Below, one piece after another: positions 29,301 to 36,017 of a stretch of DNA of 64,000 nt; within the stretch, counting starts at the first letter, position 1, and the number at the start of each line of letters is the position of its first letter. The translations under genes were made by a program, and so were the position numbers. The notes below the pieces were generated by a model that was given only the letters and a program-made list of their open reading frames with translations, was not told where the DNA came from and did no database searches. Source of the stretch: Rubrivirga marina (GTDB lineage Bacteria > Bacteroidota > Rhodothermia > Rhodothermales > Rubricoccaceae); assembly GCF_002283365.1 (NCBI RefSeq), contig NZ_MQWD01000010.1:1-64000 (forward strand). Direction: 5' to 3'.

Positions 29301-29372
29301 AGGGCCGTCTGCGTCGACACCTTCGACCTCGCCCGAAGCGCGCTCACGGTCCGGGGTCGCCTCCTCTCGTGA
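23367..29372 (+). CDS. Superfamily 2 helicase with DUF1998 domain, Druantia DruE-like
   Basis: 2,001 residues from the ATG at 23367. Helicase motifs: I TSGTGSGKTEAFLLPVL (~res 150), Ia LYPMNALVEDQL, II LVLDELHLQRGS (DELH, ~385), III LASSASLP, IV ISFSDSRQEAARAA, V TTTMEVGVDVGSLQATVQ, VI QQRVGRAGRRRQ (~1300). Zinc-binding CxxC pairs lie between the lobes (YCECCGELY, CPYCGTNYG, CGHCGRVH, CTRCF). The C-terminal DUF1998 domain has C-x3-C-x2-C (CDQACYRCLQRYGNQ, ~1855). DUF1998 helicases are the motor of DISARM, Druantia and related phage defence; length and single-chain layout fit DruE best. The following nuclease gene overlaps its stop (GTGA). Confidence 0.85.
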   Translation: MHDPIGSFERIRDLYLTYLETAFRVRDEGISRERRALLEGELSSEGSTDALATDPLVEPVPRYAPATDGAGRPVHLHDLTDDEHGHRLPGFTSAEREAFVDLALAGLFDAAPIPEGTPVRRRADYPLYEHQADMLSRGVQAGRPGVVTSGTGSGKTEAFLLPVLARIAKEAASWPAPKPGYLGGRWWRQGGDFRPHREGEHPDRPAAVRALVLYPMNALVEDQLTRIRRALDSPEARRVMDDRFRGNRVFFGRYTSASPVTGHLDHPRPGPDEAERKKRVVERLAAALADAEQTQAAARDHDAAAEKAARERSGPTPEPTRYLFPSVDGAELLSRWDAQRTPPDLLVTNTSMLSAMLVREVDAPVFDRTRAWIESDPDAYFYLVLDELHLQRGSAGTEVAYLLRVLLERLGLTQPEHRHKLRVLASSASLPVDQEPERSRSLQYLYDFFGNHGLHGHEGAVPIDAPEAWAGAVVDGHPLLPSPAETGFLDPAPFVGLLDAYEGAEREALGHPRHHEAAWRAAATGLGLGEGGDLVDLAPAVVRECGAHLVRACLDDGRPRATATTALARTLFGFASPAALRAVRGLLVARGLGDALPTWWPERASTFAKALAAEPSFRVHLFFRAIEGLFAAPDEPSAVDPQFQSEGRMLGPLSVERGERFAERADGSRGHRMLELLYCECCGELYLGGRRSEVDGAIELLPYEPDVSNLPEAARQRLFEELSYDDYAVFWPSTRTPAETPSGEPEAGTWQRAVLDPSAGVVRLTQSRTDGVVGKLFVRGPGHHDRRHGRANDEPGTAVPFACPYCGTNYGFRKPEMRLSPLRSFRAGFAKTTQLLATELFDVLRLGSDDPKLISFSDSRQEAARAALDVEAGHHADLRRDLLVAALREAARSDAALDPDEVEAQIQKAIEARDFERAGILDAALKAAQAAGADDAIPLDRVVESNDRKDFQSAAGGTRRPLRPFVAGFVRLGLHPADDAGVAPVTYRHGDERLERHWAELFAVDADGRPDWRDDPAHAAEIDQARVALVDQVQRVLTDALFSRNYFALEETGLGYPCLLNVPPGERSEADAFLRVLTDAYRLRDDPWAKPGDERGKPWASAADVPKRNRLRRFAERAGQDPDAALDRVLRRLRASGHPDGFVATAQLGVRLVGPADPFWRCGHCGRVHLHRGVGACTRCFQPLPSAPSGEAGALRRRHYLAKRVERSAPPFRLRCEELTGQTFDPADRQRRFRGVVLGAATSGTGLPDAVEGPLRRVASEVDLLTVTTTMEVGVDVGSLQATVQANMPPQRFNYQQRVGRAGRRRQAFSVVLTVCRNRSHDLHYFRHPEAITGDQPPPPFLSKSLPEPALRFARKAWLSRAFEHVRSACAQTGEPFPYDDLRPPDVHGEFVPTADFFAGPVWADRLRRALAATKSYADRLLGVLAESSPLGRLDLGVDDLLADVASVDPTAEGRLEATAEGLGQTLAEAGLLPMLGMPTRVRDLYYDAEPKGNPFRPRAEWKTIDRDLDVAIYEFAPGAVLVNDKRQLECVGFTGPLPETPKKDASGRWTYEPRARALGAPFWLVECERCGGWNRLDRAPDLAAPDPCENCGAALDATAAAEHRVPNGFRTDLRPKPFDPGLRSPRRSGFGLVAESHPAPFGDGPGNLACAFSSRARTYRVNGGDGAGYRAVTVRDWKYPRRTLPGQPVLVDQVVAAEDLDEVRDRFDLDGPRFDGLHLAAPKTTDALYLAPRAIHPHLDLLPRRDGKRTVAVRAAALSAAFLLTYRAAEALDVDPDELEVVEPRVVRLEDGAPPVPALQITDQLVNGAGYCRQLHERDADGVPLAVRLARSVVGDPGRSPLADLLAPGHPDACDQACYRCLQRYGNQPYHGLLDWRLGLAYLQALLDPAYDCALGGAGGDPATADWLDLAHRYATDLVRFDGAGEVREAGGLVAFQVHPHGRWAVVVHPLWNVRGDILPPRVEEALDEIELGDEQGRAVCVDTFDLARSALTVRGRLLS

Positions 29373-30577
29373 CGCCGTCCCCGCTCCCCCCGCCGGTTCG
29401 GAGCGTCGTCGGCCCGGACGCCCTCTCGGCGTCCGGGCTTGGTCGAGCGTCACAGTGCCCGCTCTCGGCCGCACTCGACGCGGACCCCGACGCCCCCCGT
29501 CTGCCGGTCCACCCCCGCGCCCTCTACGGCCGGGTCCTCCACCGCCTCGTCGAGGCCGCCGCACGCGGCCAAGTGGACGACCGGGACGGATTCGCGAGGG
29601 GCGCTCGCCGCGCGGTCGACGCCCTCCTCGCCGAGCTCCCCGAGCGGACGCCCGCCCCGCAACGTGTGCTCGGGGCGCTCGAGTGGAGGCGCAGGCGGGC
29701 CGACGCCGTCGCGGTCGCGCGGTCCGTCGCCGGCAAAGCACCCGTTCGCCGCGGAGCCTCGGCTCCAGCCCGCTCGCCGGACCGCCCTGAACCTTGGACC
29801 GTGGCGGACGGCCGGTGGACGGAGGTGGTGCTCCGGAGCGACGTGCTCCGCGTGACGGGGCGGGCCGACCTCGTCGAGCGCTCCGGCGACCTCGTCCGCA
29901 TCTCGGACTTGAAGACCGGGTCGCCGACGACCTCCGACGGTACCGTCCGCGCGTCGGTCGTCCTCCAACTCCGCGCTTACGGTCTCGTCGCGGCCGAGAG
30001 GCTGCCCAGCGCGCGGATCGAGCTCCGCGTCGTCGGCACGTCGTCCTTCGACGTTTCATTCAATGAGGGCGACCGGGACGCCGCGCTGAGGACGATCCGT
30101 TCGGTCTCCGACCAACTCCCGCCGTCGCGCCACGTCTCCGCTGCGGACCTCGCCAGACCGGGGGCCGCGTGCGGGTCATGCCGCCATCGACACCGTTGCG
30201 GGCCGTACCTGGCGAGCGCTCCGAGTTGGTGGAGGGACGGCGAGGACTTCCCGTTCCCCCTCGACCTCTGGGGGACCGTCGAGTCCGTCAGGAGCGGAGG
30301 GGAGACGTCGGACCTCGTTCTCCGCGACCCCACAGGGCGCCGGGTCCGCGTCGCCGGGCTCCGTGCAGCGCTCGCGCGCGACCTCGAACCCGGCGACGCC
30401 CTCTTCGCGTTCGGCTTCGACGAACCGACTGGGCGCCGGGGTCCCAGCTGGCGCCCGGCCCCGCTCGTGCTCCGCGACCTCGACCCCGACACGGGTGCCG
30501 CGGCGTGGTCGCTCGCCGTGTTCGGCCCCCCGCTCCCCGACGTGCCGCCGCTCCCCGTCCGATCACCCGCCCACTGA
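29369..30577 (+). CDS. PD-(D/E)XK nuclease, Cas4/RecB-like with Fe-S cysteines
   Basis: 402 residues from the GTG that overlaps the helicase stop. The nuclease core is visible as VTGRADLVERSGDLVRISDL followed by KTG (the D and D-x-K of PD-(D/E)XK). A C-terminal CGSCRHRHRC group plus an N-terminal cysteine (ASQCPLSAALD) give the four-cysteine pattern of Cas4/AddB-type 4Fe-4S nucleases. The C-terminal ~130 residues are beta-rich and could be an OB-like domain. Co-translation with the DUF1998 helicase suggests that the helicase feeds DNA to this nuclease. I am not aware of such a nuclease as a core Druantia component. Confidence 0.75.
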   Translation: MTPSPLPPPVRSVVGPDALSASGLGRASQCPLSAALDADPDAPRLPVHPRALYGRVLHRLVEAAARGQVDDRDGFARGARRAVDALLAELPERTPAPQRVLGALEWRRRRADAVAVARSVAGKAPVRRGASAPARSPDRPEPWTVADGRWTEVVLRSDVLRVTGRADLVERSGDLVRISDLKTGSPTTSDGTVRASVVLQLRAYGLVAAERLPSARIELRVVGTSSFDVSFNEGDRDAALRTIRSVSDQLPPSRHVSAADLARPGAACGSCRHRHRCGPYLASAPSWWRDGEDFPFPLDLWGTVESVRSGGETSDLVLRDPTGRRVRVAGLRAALARDLEPGDALFAFGFDEPTGRRGPSWRPAPLVLRDLDPDTGAAAWSLAVFGPPLPDVPPLPVRSPAH

Positions 30578-30585
30578 CCCGACTG

Positions 30586-31122
30586 ATGGCGACCTACGAC
30601 ATCCGACTCGTCTACGAGGCCGGCCCCGACCCCGTCACGCGCGAGCCGCTCGGCCGAGACGATGAAGTCGTCACGGTTGCCGCAGACTCCCCTTGGGAGG
30701 CCCGCTCCCGCGCTTTGGCGTCCGCCACCACCCGCGCGATGGGCCGCGTCGTCAGGGCTTACGACCTCGCCACCGGTGAAGAGGTCAGGCCGCCGCTCTC
30801 CGAGGGGTTCCGGCCCGGGCGGTTCCGCGTGGACGGCCTCGACGGGACCTACGATGGCTTCACTCGCGGCGAGACGTGGAACGGGTTTGCCGTCCCCTAC
30901 TTCCCCCTCGCCGAAGCCCGCCGCATCGCGGCCGACTTCGCCGCGCAGCCTCCGAACCCGGACGGCCAGCCCATCGGCGAGTACGACGCCGACCGAGACG
31001 TCGTCCGGCTGCGGGATCCTTCGTCGGACGACTGGGACGAGACGCCGCGCGTCGAGATCGACGGCCGTTCGCTCTACCCCGTTGGCGCCCACCTCTGGAC
31101 GTGGGAGGAGGCGGAGCGGTGA
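30586..31122 (+). CDS. Small hypothetical protein of the defence operon (178 aa)
   Basis: 178 residues from the ATG at 30586, 8 bp after the nuclease stop; its own stop overlaps the Vsr start (GTGA). Acidic, with a beta-alpha start (MATYDIRLVYEAGPDPVT) and no motif I recognise. Tight packing on both sides makes it part of the same operon. A small adaptor or inhibitor role is possible but not shown. Confidence 0.6.
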   Translation: MATYDIRLVYEAGPDPVTREPLGRDDEVVTVAADSPWEARSRALASATTRAMGRVVRAYDLATGEEVRPPLSEGFRPGRFRVDGLDGTYDGFTRGETWNGFAVPYFPLAEARRIAADFAAQPPNPDGQPIGEYDADRDVVRLRDPSSDDWDETPRVEIDGRSLYPVGAHLWTWEEAER

Positions 31123-31550
31123 CCGGGCCGAACGCTGGGGACCGTGACGACGAAGCACCGTCGGAGACCACGCGGCGGCGGATGTCCCGCGTCGGGTCGA
31201 AGGACACGGGACCCGAGATGCGCGTCCGCCAGACGGCCCACGCCCTCGGCTACCGCTACCGGCTTCACGCGCGGGACCTCCCCGGCTCGCCGGACCTCGT
31301 CTTCCGAGGCCGGAGGAAGGTGATCTTCGTCCACGGCTGCTACTGGCACCGCCACCCGGGGTGCAAGCGGGCCTCGATGCCCTCGACGCGGCGTGAATAC
31401 TGGCAGGCCAAGTTCGACCGGAACGTCGCGCGCGACGCCGACGCCGAGACCGCCCTGCGAGAGGCTGGTTGGGACGTCCTCGTCGTGTGGGAATGCGAGA
31501 CGAAAGACTCCCATGGGCTCAAGGACCGGCTCAGGCGGTTCCTCGGATAG
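31119..31550 (+). CDS. vsr: Very short patch repair (Vsr) endonuclease
   Basis: 143 residues with the Vsr core: RRRMSRVGSKDTGPEMRVR, then LPGSPDLVFRGRRKVIFVHG, CYWHRHPGCK and REYWQAKFDRNVARD. The catalytic Asp (SPDLVF), the His of VHGCYWH and the zinc ligands (Cys/His around CYWHRHPGC) are present. Vsr nicks T:G mismatches produced by deamination of 5-methylcytosine and so protects Dcm-type methylation sites; a cytosine-5 methyltransferase lies 0.7 kb away on the other strand. Its 3' end overlaps the convergent HNH gene by 20 bp. Confidence 0.9.
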   Translation: MTGPNAGDRDDEAPSETTRRRMSRVGSKDTGPEMRVRQTAHALGYRYRLHARDLPGSPDLVFRGRRKVIFVHGCYWHRHPGCKRASMPSTRREYWQAKFDRNVARDADAETALREAGWDVLVVWECETKDSHGLKDRLRRFLG

Positions 31551-32253
31551 CCTCGATCAAGGTCCGAAGGTCGGCCACCGCCATCATCGGTCGGCTCCTG
31601 TGGATCATCCGGTGGCAGTTCGCACAAAGAAGTGCGAGGTCACGGAGACGCGTCGCGCCGCCTCCGGGCCGGAGCGACGACACGGGTACGGTGTGGTGGC
31701 ATTCGATGAAGCCGTCTCCGAGCTCTCCGTACGTCGCAGAGAAGTCGAAGCCGCACGTCTCGCATGTCAGACGCCCTTGCTCTGCCATGGCTCTCTTCTT
31801 CCTACGGACGGCTCCTGCGTTCCGTTCACGCGTCCGATGCAGCCTCGTGAGCAAGCGGCCCTCGGCGAACTCCTCCATGTCCTCTCCCAGATCCAGCGCG
31901 TCGCTTCCGACGAGCGATCGGATGGCGTCCGCTGCGTTCCCGATCGCGTCGGGATCCCCGCCGAAGTCGTCCCACACCTCGCGCTCGACGCGGCCCCCGC
32001 GTGGCAAGCCGCTCCCGACGTGCTCCGGGTCGACGGCCAACAAGTTGCCGAGCTTCATCGACACGCTCGTCGGGTTCCTGAACGTCGCCAGACGGTCGCT
32101 TGGGGCGTGGAGGGGCAATCGCCCCAAGAGGTCACTCAGCGCGACCACCTCCGGATCCGTCGCGGGGAGCTGGCGGCGCCCAGCCGCGAAGTAGAGGTCG
32201 AGGGCGAGGATGACCTCGTCGCGGCTCCAGTTCGGGTTGCGCGTCGTGCCCAC
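31531..32253 (-). CDS. HNH endonuclease
   Basis: 240 residues. The C-terminal HNH domain shows CETCGFDF, then FIECHHTVPVSSL, then DLALLCANCHRMIH: the H-H/N/H catalytic set with two CxxC zinc pairs, as in McrA/restriction HNH nucleases. The N-terminal ~130 residues (WSRDEVILALDLYFAAGRRQ, then FRNPTSVSMKLGNLLAVDPE) match the N-terminal domain often fused to HNH restriction enzymes. It starts 5 bp after the methyltransferase stop, so the two form an operon. It may be the cutting partner of the methyltransferase (type II restriction) or a methylation-dependent nuclease. Confidence 0.85.
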   Translation of the reverse strand: MGTTRNPNWSRDEVILALDLYFAAGRRQLPATDPEVVALSDLLGRLPLHAPSDRLATFRNPTSVSMKLGNLLAVDPEHVGSGLPRGGRVEREVWDDFGGDPDAIGNAADAIRSLVGSDALDLGEDMEEFAEGRLLTRLHRTRERNAGAVRRKKRAMAEQGRLTCETCGFDFSATYGELGDGFIECHHTVPVSSLRPGGGATRLRDLALLCANCHRMIHRSRPMMAVADLRTLIEAIRGTA

Positions 32254-32258
32254 GGCCC

Positions 32259-33587
32259 TCAGAGCCGTTTCACCGCCCGGCGGTGTCGGGGGTCCGCCGC
32301 TGGGAGGAGCTCGTCGTCGGAGATGGCCTCGGGACTGTCGAGGAGCCTAGCCAGGACCCGCCCGTGCAACCCGGTGAAGAGGGGGGGGACGGCCTCGCCG
32401 ATCATGGTGCGGACCGTTCCCAGTCCGCGACGGACGGCCTCGCCCCATTGAAACGAATCGGGGAACGTCTGAAGCTTCTGGCACTCGTACGGGCTGAGGA
32501 CGCGGGGCTCCCGGTGGTGGAGCGTCACGTCGCTCCCGACGCGTCCCGACGCGGTCGTTACCGTCGAGGCCGGCGCGTCGGCGCGCATCCGGCGGTAGCT
32601 CGAGTTTCGAAACCCCTTTACGAGCCGGGGAGCGCCGTCCGTGACGACGACGGGGCGGAGGAGCGGCTCCCCGCACGTCGGGCACGTGGCCTCATCCTCA
32701 CCCACGCTGAGGTTCTCGCACCCCGCCTCGCAGCACCGGTTCTCCCACGCGCTACCGCCTTGGTCAGGAGGGATCGAGTCGACCATCGCGAACTGGCGCT
32801 CTGACCACACGGGCACGGCGTGGAGTCCCCCGAACCCATCCGCACGTGCCGCGTCCGGGCTCCCGGCGCTGAGCGGCGGGACGCCCGCGAGAGCCTCCGC
32901 GACCGTCACGCGTTCGCCGCCGTAGTCCGGCGCACAACGGGGGAGGGGGTACGGCGTCAGGCCGCGCGCCTCGAGCACGGAGAACGCCGGGAGGTCGCGC
33001 CGGACGAACGTGGTGAACGCCCGTCGCCGCGACTGAGGAACGCCGAAGTCGGCCAGATCCACGACGACGGGATACGCCTCGTACCCGAGCGCGTCGAGCT
33101 TGTCCGTGAGATACCGCGCGGCCGTGACCGCCGCGGCCGTCTCCGGGTGGCGGACCTTCCGAGTCAGGAACTGGGGCACGTTCTCCACCACGACGAACTG
33201 AGGGCGCGACTCCGCGACCACGTCGGCGATCACCGTGACGAGCAGGTTCCTCTCGTCCTTGGAACCCGCGTCTGGGTCGTCCCCTCTCCCGAGGTCGTTC
33301 CGGGCCGCGCTCATACCTTGGCATGGGGGGCACGCGGTCAACAGCGCGAGGGGGGCGCTCTCGGCCGTGCTCCTCCGCCGCGCGTCTAGCCTCGTGAGGA
33401 CGTCCCGCCACGTCTCGCGGAGATCCCCTTCTATGGTGTCCGCCTGTGGGTGGTTGAGGTGGCACACGGCGAGCCGGTCCGGCTCCAGCTCCGCCATGAC
33501 CTCGAAGCGAAACCCGGCCTCCACGTAGCCCAGGTCCCCTGCGCCGCAGTTCGAGAACAAGCTGGCGGACCTCTTGGGCACCGTCAC
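32259..33587 (-). CDS. DNA cytosine-5 methyltransferase (Dcm/DruM-like)
   Basis: 442 residues. Motif I is FSNCGAGDLGYVEAGF, motif IV holds the catalytic Cys (TACPPCQGMSAARN, ~residue 86), motif VI is VVVENVPQF and motif VIII is VPQSRRRAF; motifs IX/X lie near the C terminus (RVLSPYECQKLQTFPDSF). A zinc-binding insert (CCEAGCENL, then ATCPTCGEPL) interrupts the target-recognition region. The enzyme methylates C5 of cytosine in a specific sequence. Its position beside vsr, HNH and the DUF1998 operon fits either a restriction-modification unit or the methylase (DruM) of Druantia type II. The start overlaps the stop of a small upstream gene (ATGA). Confidence 0.9.
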   Translation of the reverse strand: MTVPKRSASLFSNCGAGDLGYVEAGFRFEVMAELEPDRLAVCHLNHPQADTIEGDLRETWRDVLTRLDARRRSTAESAPLALLTACPPCQGMSAARNDLGRGDDPDAGSKDERNLLVTVIADVVAESRPQFVVVENVPQFLTRKVRHPETAAAVTAARYLTDKLDALGYEAYPVVVDLADFGVPQSRRRAFTTFVRRDLPAFSVLEARGLTPYPLPRCAPDYGGERVTVAEALAGVPPLSAGSPDAARADGFGGLHAVPVWSERQFAMVDSIPPDQGGSAWENRCCEAGCENLSVGEDEATCPTCGEPLLRPVVVTDGAPRLVKGFRNSSYRRMRADAPASTVTTASGRVGSDVTLHHREPRVLSPYECQKLQTFPDSFQWGEAVRRGLGTVRTMIGEAVPPLFTGLHGRVLARLLDSPEAISDDELLPAADPRHRRAVKRL

Positions 33588-33799
33588 GACCAGAGGGAAG
33601 AAACGGACGCCACAGAGTCATCCGGCTCCAGGGGGAGCTCTTTGGTGACCCTCTCTGCCATCCGGCCTTGGGCTGCGAGTAGCTCGACCGTGCCGGTCCG
33701 GATCTCGGCATCCCCGACCTTCACGCCCTTGACTTTCGAATATGTGGGCGTCGGTGGAGGCATGAGCAGAGGCAGAACGGGGAGGCGCAAGCTAGCCAT
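33584..33799 (-). CDS. Small hypothetical protein coupled to the methyltransferase
   Basis: 71 residues from an ATG at 33799; the TGA overlaps the methyltransferase ATG, indicating translational coupling. It contains YSKVKGVKVGDAEIRTGTVE and an acidic C-terminal part. No helix-turn-helix of the C-protein type is evident. It may be a regulator or a translation-coupling leader; the family is unknown. Confidence 0.4.
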   Translation of the reverse strand: MASLRLPVLPLLMPPPTPTYSKVKGVKVGDAEIRTGTVELLAAQGRMAERVTKELPLEPDDSVASVSSLWS

Positions 33800-33936
33800 T
33801 GAGTGTGTCCCAGGCTGCCGGCGAGAGGGAGGGGAGCCCATGTGAAGCGAAGAGCCGCCAGTCAGGTCCGGCCTTCCGGACGATCCTGTTCCATTGCTTG
33901 TTACAGCCCAGAAGCCCTTCAGCGCCAGGGCAAGGT

Positions 33937-33975
33937 AGTTGACTCAATAGAACGAGTTGACAAATATTGTCAACT
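33937..33975. promoter_or_regulatory. Palindromic operator upstream of the AbiE-like pair
   Basis: AGTTGACAA-ATA-TTGTCAACT (33955-33975) is a perfect 9-bp inverted repeat, with an additional half-site AGTTGAC at 33937. It lies in a markedly AT-rich island 17 bp before the ATG at 33992, and TAATTTGG at 33977 could serve as a -7 element between operator and start. Antitoxins of AbiE systems are known to repress their own promoter through inverted repeats, so self-regulation is likely. Confidence 0.65.
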
Positions 33976-33991
33976 AGGCTAATTTGGTCAA

Positions 33992-35080
33992 ATGCCAACC
34001 GATCCCACCGGACTCGAGACCGAGATGCGGGCCGCCGTCGACGTGCCCCGCTGGCTCCACGACTGGACCGGCCTCGACATCCACGTCGAGGAGGAGGCCG
34101 AGAGGGGAGGGGCCCGGGTTGACCTCGCGGGCACGCTCGGGGGGGCCCCGTTCGTCGTTGAGGTCAAGGCCGAGGGGGGCGTCGCCGCCGTCCAGCGCGC
34201 CATCGACGGCCTCCAGGCCGTCGGCGACGCGGCCCGCATCGTCGTCGTCCCGTTCATGTCGCCCGCCGGGCGCGAGCGGTGCGAGGCCGCGGGGGTCTCC
34301 TGGATCGACCTCTCGGGCAACGCCCAGCTCCGCGTCCAGCGCGGCGACCTCCGCGTCGCCGTCCACGTCGAGGGCAAGCCCGACGCGTTCCGCGGCCCCG
34401 GGCGCCCCCGCAACGCGTTCGCCCCCAAGGCCGCCCGCGTCGTCCGCCTGCTCCTCGCCGACCCCACACGCCGGCTCACCCAGGCCGAGATCGCCGAGGC
34501 CACCGACCTCGGGCCGGGCTACGTGAGCCGGATCGTCCGGCACCTCGAGGACGAGCGGCTCCTCGACCGCGACGACGCCCGCGCCGTCGGGCCCCCCGAC
34601 CCCGGCCTCCTCCTCGACGCCTGGGCCGACGCCGACGCCTTCCGCCACGAGGTCCTCGGCGGCCACGTCCCCGGCCGCACGGGCGAGGAGCGCGCCCGTC
34701 GGCTCCAGGACGCCCTCGCGGACCACGGGCTCCGCCACGCCTTCACCGGCCTCGCCGCCGCCTGGGCCTACACCCACGCCGCCGCCTTCCGGTCCGTCGC
34801 GTGCTACGTCGCCGGCGACGCCGCCGCGCGCGCCCGCGCCCTCGCCGACGCCGGGTTCCGCGCCGACACGGCCGCCCCGAACGCCCGCGTCCTCCTGCCC
34901 GCCGACGAGGGCGTCTTCGACGGGGCCCGCGCGGCCTCCGGCCTCGAGTGCGTCTCGCCGGTCCAGGCCGTCGTCGACCTCGCGCACGAGCCGGAGCGGG
35001 CCGCCGAGTTCCGCGAGGCGCTCCGCGAGCGGGCGCTCGCCGGATCCCCAGCGGACCACGACACGACCGCCGCCGACTGA
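33992..35080 (+). CDS. AbiEi-like antitoxin/regulator with N-terminal nuclease-like fold and winged helix
   Basis: 362 residues. Residues ~15-120 look like a PD-(D/E)XK-type fold (RVDLAGTLGGAPFVVEVKAE). A winged helix follows (LTQAEIAEATDLGPGYVSRI, then VRHLEDERLLDRDD, residues ~155-190), and the C-terminal part matches AbiEi-type transcriptional regulators. The stop overlaps the next start (TGATG), giving the usual antitoxin-toxin order. The upstream palindrome suggests autorepression. In type IV AbiE systems the antitoxin does not contact the toxin. It could also act as a stand-alone sensor because of the nuclease-like domain. Confidence 0.7.
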   Translation: MPTDPTGLETEMRAAVDVPRWLHDWTGLDIHVEEEAERGGARVDLAGTLGGAPFVVEVKAEGGVAAVQRAIDGLQAVGDAARIVVVPFMSPAGRERCEAAGVSWIDLSGNAQLRVQRGDLRVAVHVEGKPDAFRGPGRPRNAFAPKAARVVRLLLADPTRRLTQAEIAEATDLGPGYVSRIVRHLEDERLLDRDDARAVGPPDPGLLLDAWADADAFRHEVLGGHVPGRTGEERARRLQDALADHGLRHAFTGLAAAWAYTHAAAFRSVACYVAGDAAARARALADAGFRADTAAPNARVLLPADEGVFDGARAASGLECVSPVQAVVDLAHEPERAAEFREALRERALAGSPADHDTTAAD

Positions 35081-35940
35081 TGGCCGACCCCAAGCCGCTC
35101 TACGCCACCGACTACTCGCCCGAACAGGTCGACCGGACCGTCCGGGCGCTCCTCCAGGTCGCCGTCGCCCTCGGCGACGACCTCCCCCACGTCGTCCTCG
35201 TCGGTGGCCTCGTCCCGCTCTTCCTCGTCGACCAGGCCGAGGCGGCCACGCGCGACGAGGCCCACGTCGGCTCGGCGGACGTCGACGTCGCCCTCCACTT
35301 CGCGCTCCTCGACGAGGACCGCTACGACGCCCTCGCCGGGCGCCTCGCCGCGAGCCGGTTCGAGCCCGACGAGAACGCCCGGGGCAACCCCACCCCCCAG
35401 CGGTGGAGGTACGGGCCGGCCCCCTCCGTCAAGGTCGACTTCCTCATCGACGAGACCGAGACCGACGACGGAACCTGGGACCGCGTCCTCCACCTGGGCG
35501 AGGGCCTCGCCGCCGTCCGCGCGCTCGGGCTGGCGCTCGCCTTCGACGACGCCGTCGAGCACGAGCTGGACGGCGACACCCTCGACGGCGCCCACGCCCG
35601 ACGCACGATCCGCGTCTGCGGCCCCGGCGCGTTCGTCGTCCTCAAGGCGCTCGCGTTCCGGAACCGGGCCGCGCGGAAGGACGCGTACGACCTCGCCTAC
35701 GTCCTCCGGAACGTCGGGGGCGGGCCCGAGGGCGTCGCCGACCACTTGGCGCCGTTCCGGGACCACCCCGCCGTGCAGCGCGCCGTCCGAGTGCTCCAGG
35801 AGGACTTCGGGTCGGAGCGGGAGACCGGTCCCCGCGCGGCGTCGGCCTTCCTCTACGCCGAACGGATCGACCCGGACTACGTCGCGGGCGTCGCGGGCTC
35901 GGTCCAGATCGTCCTCCGGCGACTCCAGGCCACCGGCTGA
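35080..35940 (+). CDS. AbiEii-like nucleotidyltransferase toxin
   Basis: 286 residues. The nucleotidyltransferase core is visible: VVLVGGLVPLFLVDQ (GG-S/L motif), HVGSADVDVALHF (D-x-D metal ligands) and VKVDFLIDE (third acidic position). The helical C-terminal half includes AFRNRAARKDAYDLAYVLRN, as in AbiEii/MenT toxins. Such toxins add nucleotides to tRNA or other acceptors and block growth upon phage infection. The gene overlaps the preceding antitoxin gene. No other operon member follows; 77 bp separate it from the next gene. Confidence 0.75.
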   Translation: MADPKPLYATDYSPEQVDRTVRALLQVAVALGDDLPHVVLVGGLVPLFLVDQAEAATRDEAHVGSADVDVALHFALLDEDRYDALAGRLAASRFEPDENARGNPTPQRWRYGPAPSVKVDFLIDETETDDGTWDRVLHLGEGLAAVRALGLALAFDDAVEHELDGDTLDGAHARRTIRVCGPGAFVVLKALAFRNRAARKDAYDLAYVLRNVGGGPEGVADHLAPFRDHPAVQRAVRVLQEDFGSERETGPRAASAFLYAERIDPDYVAGVAGSVQIVLRRLQATG

Positions 35941-36017
35941 CCAGCACTTACTGGCGCCTCACCGATTGCGTCACCAGCAGCGACCACCCTAGAGCCCGCT
36001 CGCGCTGACCTCGATCC

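Noticed and set aside
26181-30059. Very long minus-strand open frame (about 1,290 codons)
   Set aside because: It lies opposite the helicase and nuclease genes, is Arg/Gly/Ala-rich without motifs and exists because GC-rich DNA has few stops.
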